In this document: one piece after another, positions 43,464-54,338 of the stretch
Position numbering within the stretch: the first letter of the stretch is position 1
How the letters are laid out: each line of letters begins with the position of its first letter
Origin: Azolla caroliniana
Taxonomy: Eukaryota > Polypodiophyta
Assembly: GCA_043228905.1 (NCBI GenBank)
Contig: JBHGNT010000011.1
Coordinates: 7,812,001 to 7,876,000, forward strand
Direction: 5' to 3'
DNA: 64,000 nt
The notes under the pieces: model-generated
Seen by the model: the letters and a program-made list of their open reading frames with translations, nothing else
What the model was told of the DNA's origin: nothing
Database searches by the model: none
Program-made: the position numbers and the translations under genes

Positions 43464-44098
43464 CAGAGGTTCTTCAACTTGTTGCTAACCGTCATCAGCC
43501 TTCAACAACATTCTTGCTTTGTCTCCCTTGAAGAACTTGAGTTCAAGATCTCATCTTGAGAAGAGAAAGAAAACAGAAGATTTGCACTCTACCGAGCTAG
43601 ATCACTCTCAAGGTAAGCCAGCTGGCAACACCTTGCTTCAGTGATTGTAGCCGCTCAGAGTGGAACCTCTATCAAATCGGCCTCGATCGTGCTTTACCAG
43701 GTTAGACACTATCCACTCATTTATTGTAACCTCTCAAAGCATATCCAACTCCAAGAAACAACCCCTATTCGTGCTTCATTCGCCTAGATGACATTCGGGA
43801 GGACTAGTTGGCTCCGTCCCTCTCATCGTCGTAGTCACTCGAAGCAGGATTGGCTTGGATAATCGACACAAAATCTGTGATCAACATTTCTAAATCAGCA
43901 TCCAAAATCCAATCAATAGATTCATATCCAACTCGACTAAGTCAATCGACTGTAGTCACTTCGGATAGAATCAACCAATAATTGAAGCTGATACGAGTTG
44001 TGTTCAAATTTGACTAGAACAATATCAGGAGAGCCAGTCAACTACATCCTACCACCATTCGTAGTCGACTCCGAACATAGTCCAGTCAACAGACACAA
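43464..44098 (+). other. C6 leader
   Basis: Untranslated region between primer site and gag. It has repeated phrases around AGTCAACTAC, GTAGTCACTCG and AGTCGACTC. No frame or domain. Confidence 0.5.
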
Positions 44099-44497
44099 AT
44101 GGCATCAACATCCGGCTTGTCAGAGATGAGTCTAAGGAAGTTCGATGGATCAAACTTCAATTTCTAGAAAGAGCAGATGCAAGACTATTTGATAGTCAAG
44201 AGTTAGATAGATCCAATTGAGAACGAAAATGCTCCAGAAGGATACAAGCCGAACGAATGGTAGAAGCTGGACAGAATCCGCGCCACAATTCGGATGCACT
44301 TGTCAAAGTTAGTCTACTTCACAGTGCAATTGTGTTCCACAACCTTTCAACTATGGAAGACACTCTCAGACACTTATGAGAAGAAGGTAGCCGCCACAAA
44401 GATATATATGATTCGGCGCTTGTACAACCTTTGGATGAAAGAATTCGACTCGGTCCAAGCACACTTGAACGAGTACGAAAGCTTAGGCTCCCAAATT
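44099..44497 (+). pseudogene. C6 gag, left part (resumes at 61404)
   Basis: MASTSGLSEMSLRKFDGSNFNF, stop, KEQMQDYLIVKS, stop, then ENAPEGYKPNEW, KLDRIRATIRMHL...LWKTLSDTYEKK, MIRRLYNLWMKEFDSVQAHLNEYESLGSQ. This is the copia gag (UBN2-type) core. It is cut by the C7 LTR at 44498. The stop at 44167 replaces the Trp of the usual F-W-K. Confidence 0.82.
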
Positions 44498-45035
44498 TGT
44501 TGGGAATTCAGTCCCTCCAGATGGGATCATGAGAGATCTGGGAACCGGATTGGATGGATCCGGAAGGTATTCGGGTGGATCCGGTGGAAACCAGATCCAA
44601 GGACATCTCTATAAATATGTTTCTCATGTGCTTGTCATGGCTATATTTGTAAATAGTCCTAATTCATATAAGTATAAATATGACTTAAGGCAACCACTAG
44701 TGTGTAGATATAGTTGTTGTAGTTGTTGTCATTATTACTGTTGTATAGAGACAGGGAGAGAGAGAGAGCGTGAGATATAGAAAGCTTTTCTATTGTAACC
44801 GCTGGTTGGCAAAAACATAGAGCTTGAGGTCATTGTCTCTAAGTCTCTCTTTGTATCCTCTCCCTATAGTGATAGTTGGAGTCTGTGAGCTCCCATGTTT
44901 TTTTTCCCTATTAGGGTTTTCCACGTAAACATCTTGTGTCCTCTCTGTTTTCTATGTAAGTATATTAATCTCCATTTTTGTTTTGTTCTTCCATTGAGTT
45001 TAAGACTCGGTTGTTGTCGAGCGCTATTTCACACA
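44498..45035 (+). repeat. C7 5' LTR
   Basis: TGTTGGGAATTCAGTCCCTCC...TTTCACACA; TATA box (GTATAAATATG) near 44679. It lacks the C4 U3 repeats. The primer site TGGTATCGGAGCC starts at 45039. Confidence 0.85.
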
Positions 45036-45064
45036 AACTGGTATCGGAGCCAAAGTTCTAAACC

Positions 45065-45501
45065 TTGAAGAAAATGGAAGAGTCATTTGGAAGCATGTTC
45101 AAGCTCACCAGCTCCAACCACCAAGTGTGGAAGTCGAAGATGAGGGACATGCTCGTGGTCAAAGATCTCTGGCTGCCGGTACAGTTCAGGGACAAGAAAC
45201 TAGACAAGATCAATGCCACAACATGGGAGGTGATGCACATGAAGACGGCGGTATACATATGGTGCTTCATCAACATGAGCCTGTACAACAACTTCAATGA
45301 AGAAAGCAAGGCTAATGTGCTCTGGGAGAAAATCGGCACCATGCTTGAGAGTAAAAATGTCGTTAATCGGGTTTCGGTATTCCGGAAGTTAGTGAGACTC
45401 TGATACCAAGACAGATCCAACATATCGGAGCACATGAATGCATTCTAGGGGCTCATAAATCAAACAACCTCGTTGGAAGTACCTTTAGCCGACAAGGTAC
45501 T
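45065..45501 (+). pseudogene. C7 gag, first segment
   Basis: MKKMEESFGSMFKLTSSNHQVWKSKMRDMLVVKDLWLPV...; a stop at 45401-45403, then SEHMNAF, stop, GLINQTTSLEVPLADKVL. The same place in C4 reads FMGFVNQLAAIKFPLEDAMQAI. It is interrupted by C8 at VL. Confidence 0.85.
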
Positions 45502-45784
45502 TGTTGGCATAAAAGGCCGACTCCTTCCAATTTGTATTCGTTTGAATGTGAACTCGTCAATAAGTTAGGGCTTAGTACATAAGCAAATACCTAACATTGT
45601 AATGAGTGATGACGATCTGTGCATTGAATCACAGTGAGAGAGTGAGAACGAAACAACAAAGCTTTCCATTAGAGCTTGCACTATGTAGATATACACCCAT
45701 TCTATTTTTCTGTCTACATTGTTTGCTGTTCAGAACCGACAACAGATCCACACATGTTTCCGCAAACTGCACTCGTTACCAACA
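45502..45784 (+). repeat. C8 5' LTR and primer site
   Basis: TGTTGGCATAAAAGG...CGTTACCAACA, followed by AGTATCAGAGCGACC (45785-45799) as primer site. Confidence 0.83.
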
Positions 45785-45879
45785 AGTATCAGAGCGACCT
45801 TGCTACACGGCGGCAACAGACAACAGAAGAAGCTGAGAGGAAAAGGCCAAGTTAAAAATCTTACTTTCATAAAAGGAAT

Positions 45880-46690
45880 ATGGCTTCAACATCCGGAACA
45901 AGAGTTGAAATCAGAAAGTTCGACGACAAATTTTTTTCCCTATGGAAGGAGATGATGCAAGATGTGTTGATCATCCAAAGACAAGTTGAAGCCATTCGGC
46001 ACAATGAAAAGCCTGCTTCGATGATAGCAGAAGAGTGGAGATCAGTGGACGAAATAACACGATCCACCATCCGAATGCACCTAGCCGAAAACGTCTACTT
46101 CAGCATGGCGAAAGAGATGACAACGTTCTCATTGTGGGAGAAGCTATAGGCCGTTTATGAAAAGAAGTCCTCATCTTCGAAACTAATCTTGATCAAACAA
46201 CAGTTCAACATGAAGATGAGAGAGACCGATCTGGCAACCTCCCACATCAACACCTTCAGTCGGGTGTTGTCTGAGCTCTCGTCACAAGGGATGAACTTCA
46301 AAGAAGAAGTGAAAGCCCTTGCCCTCCTGTCGAGCTTGCCGATGAGTTGGGAGGTATTCTGCATGACATACGCCAATAGCTGACCAATCCTAAACTTGGA
46401 CGAAACAATCGGCCAAGTTCTCACAGAGGACATCAGGTGAAAATCGATGGGACTAACCATCGATGAGTCGGTAGAAGCCCATCACTCTCGATTGAGTCGT
46501 TCGACTGATAGAGTCGAATGAAAGAACAAGCCGATAGAACCGGTCGATGCTATAGCCGATCGAAAACAAGGGGTGACCGACAGCTGTCGAAGTCGAAAAC
46601 GGGCCGATCAAGCGAGTATTGCACACATTGCAGGAAAGCTAGCCACAATGTTTCCGACTGCTGGTCATTAAAAAGAAAAGAGAGAAGTCG
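45880..46690 (+). pseudogene. C8 gag
   Basis: MASTSGTRVEIRKFDDKFFSLWKEMMQDVLIIQ starts the capsid; LWEKL is followed by a TAG; KKSSSSKLILIKQQFNMKM, FSRVLSELSSQGMNFKEEVKALALLSSLPMSWEVF continue in frame. The zinc knuckle YCTHCRKASHNVSDC (about 46617-46661) has all four ligands. Stops at 46147 and 46381. Confidence 0.85.
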
Positions 46691-48390
46691 GCGATCCGAG
46701 TGGAATCGAGGACGCCGACTCGGACCACTCTCCAGTTGGCAACCAGATCAACGTTGCCGACACCTGATTCGGAGAAATTCTCGCCTTAGAGGACTCAATG
46801 ATTGGAGAAGTCCTCTACAATGCACAAGTTGCACACACGTAGCTACTAGACTCTGGCGCCACATTTCACATGATCCCCAACATTGAATGGTTCTCGAACT
46901 ATTCAGCCGACACCAGTGGCACGATCCGATTGGGAAACGGGCAGGAGTGCAAGATAGCCGGAACCGGGGACGTTCCCATCAGATTGCCAAATGGCAACAC
47001 AATAACCCTACACTGAGTTCGGCACGTACCCGATCTAAAGAGGAGTCTGGTCTCCATCGGCATGTTAGCCAAAGACGGGTATCGAACGACTCTACACGAG
47101 TCGACATGGGTGATCAGCTGAGGAAACCTCAAAATCAGTAGTGGGTACAAGTATAATAATCTATACCCATTGATGGTGATCAACCCTAAAGGGGCTGTGA
47201 ACGTAGCTGAAAAGACTAACCCAAACCTATGGCATGGCCGACTTGGCCACATGTCTCAAGCCGGACTTGATCGGCTGATGTCGGTCGGCTACATCCCGAA
47301 ACTCCAAGCAAAGACGAACTTCTACGAGCATTGTCGATATGGGAAACAGACCCGAAGTCCGCACTCTCTCCACTACGAGATGGTACGACAACCCCTAGAG
47401 CTCGTGCACATAGACATATGTGGGCCCATGCCAGAGCGATCACTAGGAGGCTCCCGATACTTCATCACATTCGTAGATGACTATACACGGAAAGTTTGGG
47501 GATAATCAAGTCCAAAGATGAAGCGCTCGAGGTCTTCACTCGATGGATATCTAACGTGGAGAACTGGTCGGGATACAAAGTGAAGACACTCCGATCTGAC
47601 AACGGAGGTGAGTACACCTCCAGAGCCTTCAAACAATACCTATCCGGAAAAGGGATCCGACACCAAAAGACCGTTCCCTACACACCCATGCAAAATGGAG
47701 TGGCAGAACGGATCAACAGGATGATCCAAGAGAGGGTGACAACAATGCTCTAGCAAGCCGGACTGAAGTTGGAATTCTGGGCCGAGGCATTGCAGACGGT
47801 AGTGTACTTGATAAATCTGGCGCTATCAAAAGCAATTAGGCTTGAAGTGCCACATGCATTATGGTCAGGCAAACATCCGACCTACAATAGGCTCCGTATA
47901 TTCGGATGCGAAGCCTACGCCTTCATCCCTAGGGACAAAAGGACGAAGTTGGCACCCCATGCAACAAAGTGCATATTTCTCGGTTATGGAACCGATGGGG
48001 ACTTCGGTTACCGGCTATGGGACCCTAAGAACTGGAAATTGATTCGGAGCAGCGACGTAGTCTTCAATGAAGACTCTATCTTCTCGCAGCGGAACCAACA
48101 GAAAACAGTTGGTCAGAAGGTATCCTTCGAAGATGACAACACTGTCGTAGAAGGACCAACCCACCGGACCGAATCGGAGACTCGACAACAGTCGAACTCC
48201 TACAAGTTGCCAACTTCCTTGCTAACACCGAATTGGCAACAAGTCCTATCGTCGAACTCAAAGACAAAGTCATCAAAGACACAATTGAATCAGCCAGGAT
48301 CGATAAAGGCAAGTCACCAAGACAGAAGTGAGAAAAGAATCGACGACAACCACAGGGGAGGACAACCAGACACTATCGAAATCCCAATCT
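46690..48390 (+). pseudogene. C8 protease and integrase
   Basis: Protease LLDSGATFHMIPNIEWF at about 46846-46896. Pre-integrase LWHGRLGHMSQAGL and CRYGKQTRSPH (47228-47365). Core: HIDICGPMP (first Asp), FITFVDDYTRKVWG with a one-base shift at ~47503, RSDNGGEYTS (second Asp), NGVAERINRMI (Glu intact), a TAG after TTML at 47751-47753, FWAEALQTVVYLIN, FGCEAYAFIPRDKR. Catalytic residues are kept but the chain is broken. Confidence 0.87.
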
Positions 48391-49540
48391 AGGGGCGGGA
48401 CACCTAATAAGACTCATGATACAGGTGGTTCAACTAATACAGATCGACCAACAGAGCTGATCGAAGGATCCGAACCAAACATCTTGGCACATAAGAGATC
48501 TGGACGAGCTCGAAGGCAAACAGAGTTCTACCAACCGGGCCTCGACTACGTCAACTACATGGATGCAAGCGAACCAAGCACCTATGAAGAAGCTATGGCC
48601 GCACCGGACGCCAAAACATGGCTACAAGCCATGAAATCCGAAATGAACTCGATTCATCAGAATCAGACATGGGAGCTGGTCGAACTACCAGATGGAAGGA
48701 AGCCACTACCTTGCAAATGTGTTTTCCGATACAAGTATGTATCCGACTTAGAGAAACCCAAGTACAAAGCTCGCCTTGTCGTGAAAGGATTCAAACAGGA
48801 ATACGGGGTGGACTACGATGAGATATTCTCACCATTAGTCAAGATGACCACCCTCCGACTCCTACTAGGAGTCATGGCGACAGAAGATCTAGAGCTCGAG
48901 CAGATGGACATAAAGACGACATTCCTACACGGAGATCTGGAAGAAGACATATACATGTCTCAACTGGCAGGCTTCACGGCGACGGGGGAGGACAGTCACC
49001 TCGTATGTCAACTAAAGAAAAGTCTATATGGCCTAAAACAAGCGCCGAGAATGTGGTACCAGAAGTTTGACTCCTACATACGGCAGCTTGGATACAACAA
49101 AACAAACTCCGACCCATGCATGTATGTTCGGCAACTGGCCGACGAGTCAAGGATCTATCTGATCCTATACGTCAATGACATGTTGATTGCAGGGAGCAAT
49201 CAAGCAGAGATCGGTAAGCTGAAGCGGAGCCTTCACGCAAATTTCGCGATGAAGGAACTTGGACAAGCCTGACACATACTGGGCATGAGGATAGAGCGAA
49301 ATCAGATGACCAAAACTCTCAGACTCTCCTAGTCCGAATACATCCGCAAGGTGCTGAAGCGCTTCAACATGGAGAATGCGAAGCCAGCGCCGACACCGCT
49401 TTCGATGTCGATCAGACTATCGGACAGAGACTCTCCTGCAACAGACAAGGAGAGAGAACTTAATGGAAAGATACCCTACGCATCGGCAATAGGAAGTATC
49501 ATGTACACAATGGTGGCGACCCGACCCGACCTAGCCTATG
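48328..49540 (+). pseudogene. C8 reverse transcriptase
   Basis: A 314-residue open stretch covers [88 protein letters not shown] and ILYVNDMLIAGS. The first catalytic Asp of YVDD is Asn (AAT at 49174-49176). A TGA at 49270-49272 and later stops follow. The YVND change alone should abolish polymerisation. Confidence 0.88.
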
Positions 49541-49547
49541 CGTAGGG

Positions 49548-50191
49548 GTGGTCAGCCGGTACATGTCAAACCCAGGAAAGAAGCATTGGGAGGCCGTCAA
49601 GCACATTCTTAGGTATCTAAAAGGAACCATGGATGCACAACTGACTTTCGGACTGTCAACCTCAGCCGAAGTCGAAGGCTACATCGATTTCGACTATGTC
49701 GGGAACACAGACAATCGGAAATCGACATCAGGCTACACATCTTCCCTTATGGTGGCGGTACGCTATCATGGAGGTCAAAATTTCAAGAGTGCATGGCTCT
49801 ATCTACCACAGAAGCCGAGTACATAGCAGCATCGGAAGCAGCGAAGGAAGCGATCTGGTTGCACCGACTGACTGCCGACTTCGGAACTGCAAACCGAAAT
49901 GACCGACCAACGCCGACCATCTATTGTGACTCACAGAGCACAATATACCTCATCAACAATCCCATCTATCATGCAAAGAAGAAGCACATTGAGGTGCGGT
50001 ATCATCATATCTGGGAGCTCGTAAACGAAAAGAAACTCGAAATTCGGAAGATCGACACCAAGGTGAACATTGTTGATTGCTTGACGAAGCCACTCCCAGA
50101 TCAACTCTTCGGAACACTAAGTTTGAAGATGGGGCTACGACAAGAGACCGAGCAGAAAAAAGTTGAACGAGGAGCAAAAGGTAAGAGCTGA
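49548..50191 (+). pseudogene. C8 RNase H
   Basis: VSRYMSNPGKKHWEAVKHILRYLKGT, YIDFDYVGNTDNRKSTSGY, shift, MALSTTEAEYIAASEAAKEAIWLHRL, YCDSQSTIYLINNPIYHAKKKHIEVRYHHIWELV, DCLTKPLPDQ. The first RNase H Asp (usual DADW) reads DFDY. It ends KGKS just before the 3' LTR area. Confidence 0.87.
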
Positions 50192-50239
50192 CCGACACTC
50201 ATACTATACCTCTGCCGACTTGGCTACTTGCCGACAGAC

Positions 50240-50485
50240 TTGTAACATAAAATCTAGTTAAATTTGTAACTCGTTAATAAGTTAGGGCTTAGTACATAAG
50301 CGAATACCTAACATTGTAATGAGTGATGACGATCTATACATTGTACCACAATGAGAATGAAACAATAAAGCTTTCCATTAGAGCTTGCAATCTACGCCCA
50401 TTCTATTTTTCTGTCTCCGTTGTTTGCTGTTCAGAACCAACAACAGATCCACACACGTTTCCGTAAACCGCACTCGTTACCAACA
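50240..50485 (+). repeat. C8 3' LTR
   Basis: Matches the 5' LTR from AACTCGTTAATAAGTTAGGG (50269) to CCAACA. The first bases differ too much to place the left edge exactly, and no polypurine tract is obvious. Confidence 0.75.
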
Positions 50486-50669
50486 ATACTTGCGCCGCTC
50501 TTGCGCGGTTCCCTCTCGGATAGGTTGGATACACCAGTTGTCACTTTTGGCAACGCCAGGCCGGAAGGAAAACAATTGTCCGTAGAAAGGGTTAAATCAA
50601 GCTTGATGGATGAAGAAGCTCGTCGAAAGGACCGGGAGTCCGAAACCAATCCGAAGGCCTTGGTCATGG
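50486..50669 (+). pseudogene. C7 gag, second segment
   Basis: LRGSLSDRLDTPVVTFGNARPEGKQLSVERVKSSLMDEEARRKDRESETNPKALV continues the capsid C-terminal half exactly where 45501 stopped; C10 has the homologous DEVLALLLLGSLTDSWETLVVTLGN. It is cut at 50669 by G3. Confidence 0.85.
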
Positions 50670-51215
50670 TGTCGTGAAGATTTTCGGCGATAGTGTGAAA
50701 CTTGTGAGGAACATATGAAATCAAGTGTGGCTCTTCTCACGAAATATAAAATAATAATAGTAAAGATACTATTTTAAATAAGTTTAATATCTTGGTACAA
50801 AAAGATGGAGGTCTTGAAGAGCTCTTGAATGCACTTTGCTACATAACAAACAGTCAACTAAGTGTGAAGTTATGTGGGTATGAAGAGCTAGTCAACTACA
50901 CTGATGCCGACTGGGCCGACGATGCAGCAGATCGCCGATCCACCTCTAGCTATATGTTTTCCGTTGGTAGCGTGGTTGTTGCGTGGAGCAGCAAAAAGCA
51001 GCCAATAGTGGCCATCTTCACACTTAGTTGACCATTTGTTATGTAGCAAAGTGCATTCAAGAGCTCTTCAAGACCTCCATCTTTTTGTACCAAGGTATTT
51101 AACTTATTTAAAATAGTATCTTCACTATTATTGTTTTATTTTTCGTGAGAAAAGCCACACTTGATTTCGTATATTCCTCACAAGTTTCACACTATCGTCA
51201 AAAATCTTCACGACA
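50670..51215 (-). repeat. G3 3' LTR: 200-bp inverted arms around a copia RNase H fragment
   Basis: 50670-50869 and 51016-51215 are reverse complements at about 94 percent by eye, each beginning TGTCGTGAAGATTTT and ending AACTAAGTGTGAAG. The 146-bp loop (50870-51015) reads LCGYEELVNYTDADWADDAADRRSTSSYMFSVGSVVVAWSSKKQPIVA on the plus strand: a copia RNase H with its first catalytic Asp. It is unlike the RNase H of other copies in the window in detail. Confidence 0.85.
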
Positions 51216-51262
51216 TCCACCCCCACCAAACCGCACGTCCTCCGGTATGTGCCAAGAAGAGA
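51216..51262 (-). other. G3 polypurine tract and shared upstream module
   Basis: In the minus sense: GGCACATACCGG, then TGCGGTTTGGTGGGGGTGGA, then the LTR start; same as N2 and near-identical to N1. Confidence 0.8.
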
Positions 51263-51280
51263 GAGTGTGAGCTACTGTGA

Positions 51281-52582
51281 TCAATCAGATTCTTCCACGT
51301 CCTCATTCACATCCGTCCTATTTTCTTCATCGTCAAGGTGATCGAGGTCAGGATCCTCGTCTTGTCTTTTCTTGAAAATCTTTACTCTTTTCCCCACAAT
51401 GGGTACGGCCAACCTTGATCTGTCTAGCTCCGCAAGGTGGTATCTGGCATTATCGTTGGCACTTGTCACCACATACGGTCCAAACCATCTTCTTGCGAAC
51501 TTTCTTGTTGTACTGTGTTGATTGTCAAGGCTGTTGTTGTAGACCAATAATACCCAATCTCCTTCTTTGATCTTCTTGGGACACAGTCGATGCGTCTTGT
51601 CGAACCAAATTTTGTCCTTCACTCCGGCTGCCTCCATCTTCTTTCGCGCTTTTTCTAGATCTTCAGGTCTTCTTTCAAGTTGCCTTATCCGTGCTGCTAA
51701 TAACTCTTCTCGGCTCATCTCGTTCTCCCATGGTATCGCTACCCATGAGGTGATCATCCTTTCGATGGGCATAACAAGCTTTTGTCCATACATAACCTCC
51801 GTTCGCGTATACCCTATCACTGAGTTGTGTGTCGTTCTGTCATCCCACAAGGCATAGGGCAATAGTCATGGCCAATTCCTGAATCAACCGTTGCATGCTC
51901 GTACGATGGTTTTGACGATAGGTCCATGCCCTCGTTTGATCTTCCCATTTGCTTCTAGATTGTAGGCAGTCGTGAGGGAGAGCTTCACGCCTAGTCGTTT
52001 GAAAAGCTCCGTTGCTTCATGTGCATCCAACTCCCCTCGGTCGGTGACTATCTTTCCCACACATCCGTATTGGTAGACAACCTCTTTGAGTAGAAATTTG
52101 CAAATAGCTGACGTCGTCTTATTTGTCAAGATCCGTCCTTCCACTTGATTTGTCAAGTCTTCTCTTGCTAGAGCTAAGTAATTCATTTGTCCCACTCCCA
52201 TTGGCATTGAGACCAGATCCACCATCCATTTGAAGTGTATGGTGAGCGGGTATGTTGGTTGTAGCTCATCACGATGACGTATATTCGAATGTACTTGGCA
52301 TGTGGACACGAAATGGAGTACATCTTTGTACATGCTTAGCCACCAATACTTCTCCTTCAACTTCTCGAACATCGCCCATGTTCCTCTATGACCTGCCCAG
52401 GCACTCTCGTGGAATTTCGTCATTAGCGTCACTTGCTCTTCTTTCTTCACCACCACTCGACGTGGTATTCCTGTCCTTCTTTTTGGGTGTCGCCAAAGCA
52501 ATCCTCCCTTCAAGAAGTATAGGTAAGCTTTCTTCCGGATTCGTAGGGCCTCCTCCTTCATCAACGAAACATTCGTCGTCAT
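51281..52582 (-). pseudogene. G3 integrase
   Basis: HHCC: TKFHESAWAGHRGTWAMFEKLKEKYWWLSMYKDVLHFVSTCQVHSNIR; the second zinc Cys of CxxC is Ser. Core: KWMVDLVSMP (first Asp), KIVTDRGELDAHEATELFKRL (second Asp), TAYNLEANGKIKRGHGPIV, where the catalytic Glu is Lys (AAA in the minus sense, 51935-51937). A stop at 51884 precedes LPYALWDDRTTHNSVIGYTRTEVMYGQKLVMPIE, then FARRWFGPYVV (GPY/F). It ends EDVEESD. About 430 aa in two frames; inactive. Confidence 0.88.
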
Positions 52583-52805
52583 TGTTCTTAGGAATTTGCC
52601 GATTAGTAACCACTCCCCCTTCGTACTCGTCCTCGTTGAAGGTGTGGAGGGTTAGCGTGCCCTTGTCTTCTGCCGATAGTCGAGCCATCTTGAAGAAGTC
52701 GAGGGTGACGTCTTCATCTTCCGAAACCATGTCACCTTCATTCTCAAATCTTGCCCTCGACTGCATGTCAGCCATGGTGTTCTTCTTTCCTGCAATGTGG
52801 AAGAT

Positions 52806-53515
52806 CTATGGGTTTAAAGATTTAATATAAGCAATCCGCCTTAGCATAGCTAGATTTGGTGTCGCACATCCTGAGATCATCCCGAGGATTGGGAGACAAA
52901 CTGTCTCAATTATCACTTCAGACCCGATTAGGTAGTCTATGTCCATATTCACTGCCAACACAATACCCCAAAGTTCCCGCTTGACTTGGGCGTATCCTCG
53001 TTGTCGTTCGCTGAGAACCTTTGCTCCGAACCGGATGGCATACCGCGCATTATCTTCTCCTTCTTGATTGATGACCCACCCGATTTTGGTTAGGCTCGTA
53101 TCTACAGTCACATAAATCGGCTTCCCTTCGGTATAGTTGGCCTTTCTTAGTGTTGGAGCTTCAAGAAGTAGTTTCTTCAATCTTCTCATCGCATTTGTAT
53201 GCTCGCTTCGCCATTCAAACTTCATTCTTTTCTTTAGTAGTTCATATAATGGCTCGGTGACATGAGCGTAGTGCGGAATCTAGATATGATAAAACGCGCA
53301 TGCTTCAAGAAACCTTCAAACCTCCGTTTGGTTTACGCATTCTTCTTTCATGTCCTGGATCATGTTCACTTTGGATGGCGAAGGCTTCCAGCTGTGTGCT
53401 CCACACAAGTGACCTGCCACCAAGATCTCTGGTTGCCTGAATGTGAATTTTTCTCCCGAAAATGTCAAATTCGCATCTTCGAGCGTTTGAAGCACCTTCT
53501 CGCTGTCACGAACAA
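52806..53515 (-). pseudogene. G3 RT C-terminal part and RNase H
   Basis: RT end: SEKVLQTLEDANLTFSGEKFTF...ILVAGHLCGAHSWKPSPSKVNMIQDM (53515-53330). RNase H: FEWRSEHTNAMRRLKKLLLEAPTLRKANY, YVTVDTSLTKIGWVINQE (first Asp), RFGAKVLSERQRGYAQVKRELWGIVLAV (Glu), and LIGSEVIIETVCLPILGMISGC (the DH pair is ET). RT catalytic YxDD is upstream of the break and missing. Confidence 0.85.
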
Positions 53516-53781
53516 GTATAATAGAGTAGAACGAAGATAAGACTGGAGAACAAGAGAGAGGAAAAGAACAAGAACTCAACTTATAGAATCCGTAACTTGT
53601 GTTGTTCACCTTGATTAGAATCAAGGTGCACATGAGTATTTATACAAGAGGGTAGGGCTATGTAAGCCAACTAGAAATAGAGTGCATGAGGATGCATACA
53701 AGCTAGAGAATGAGAATGCATATAAGCTAGGAACTTCCAATGTTCAATCTACAGTATATGAAGTTGAATTAAATATAAGGA
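53516..53781 (-). other. Unresolved segment between G3 RT and the SINE fragment
   Basis: Minus sense contains GTATAAATACTCATG near 53630-53645 followed by a CT-rich leader, as in an LTR promoter. No matching second copy and no clear ends, so I cannot name it. Confidence 0.35.
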
Positions 53782-53828
53782 TGCATATGTAGCTTAAGTG
53801 GTAGGGTTTGCCCAATAGAGACCATGAG
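53782..53828 (+). mobile_element. SINE fragment, cut by C9
   Basis: GGATGCATATGTAGCTTAAG, then GGTAGGGTTTGCCCAATAGAGACCATGAG corresponds to the 5' tRNA-like part of the SINE at 39982 (GTAGCTCAGTTGG...GCCCAATGGAGACC). It stops where the C9 LTR begins. Confidence 0.6.
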
Positions 53829-54253
53829 TGTTGAGCGGCAAGCTCAATCGGATCCGGATCGGAATCCGGAAGGATGAGCTGGATCGGTGAGCCAGTAAGC
53901 AAGTGAGCCGGTGAGCTGGGGAGCCGGTTAGTCGGATCCATCAATAACCAGAAGCCTAGTAGCAACCTGGACTACTAGGTAGTTAATGTCTTGTAGTTAG
54001 TGTCAGACGCTCGTGTGAGAATTGAAGTACATCGTACTTCTGTCAATCTGTATGAACTTGTATAAAAGTGTTCACTGAACACATGCGATGTACATAGTGT
54101 TACAAATTGAGTATTATTTTTTAATAGAGTTTCTGTGTGCTCTCTCTCACACTCTCTGTCTCTCCTGCGTACTGTGTATATCCTAAGCTCTCCATTAAAC
54201 CTGCGTTTCTGGGTTCTATTTTCTATTGCTTCCATACAACATATTCTTTTACA
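53829..54253 (+). repeat. C9 5' LTR and primer site
   Basis: TGTTGAGCGGCAAGC...ATTCTTTTACA, TATA box (GTATAAAAGTG near 54060), then TGGTATCAGAGCGCG at 54254-54268. Confidence 0.87.
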
Positions 54254-54338
54254 TGGTATCAGAGCGCGAGGGTTGAGAACCTCTGCATCCAACATAGCTT
54301 GAAAAGAAAACCAACCAAGAAGAACAGGAAAAACAAAA

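Larger units (their letters stand above)
45502..50485 (+). mobile_element. C8: copia element nested in C7 gag
   Basis: 5' LTR 45502-45784, 3' LTR ending 50485. The flanks are GTACT (45497-45501) and ATACT (50486-50490), a 5-bp target duplication with one change. Gag, protease, integrase, RT and RNase H occur in normal order, with about fifteen stops or shifts. Much of its integrase and RT is still readable in long frames. Confidence 0.88.
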
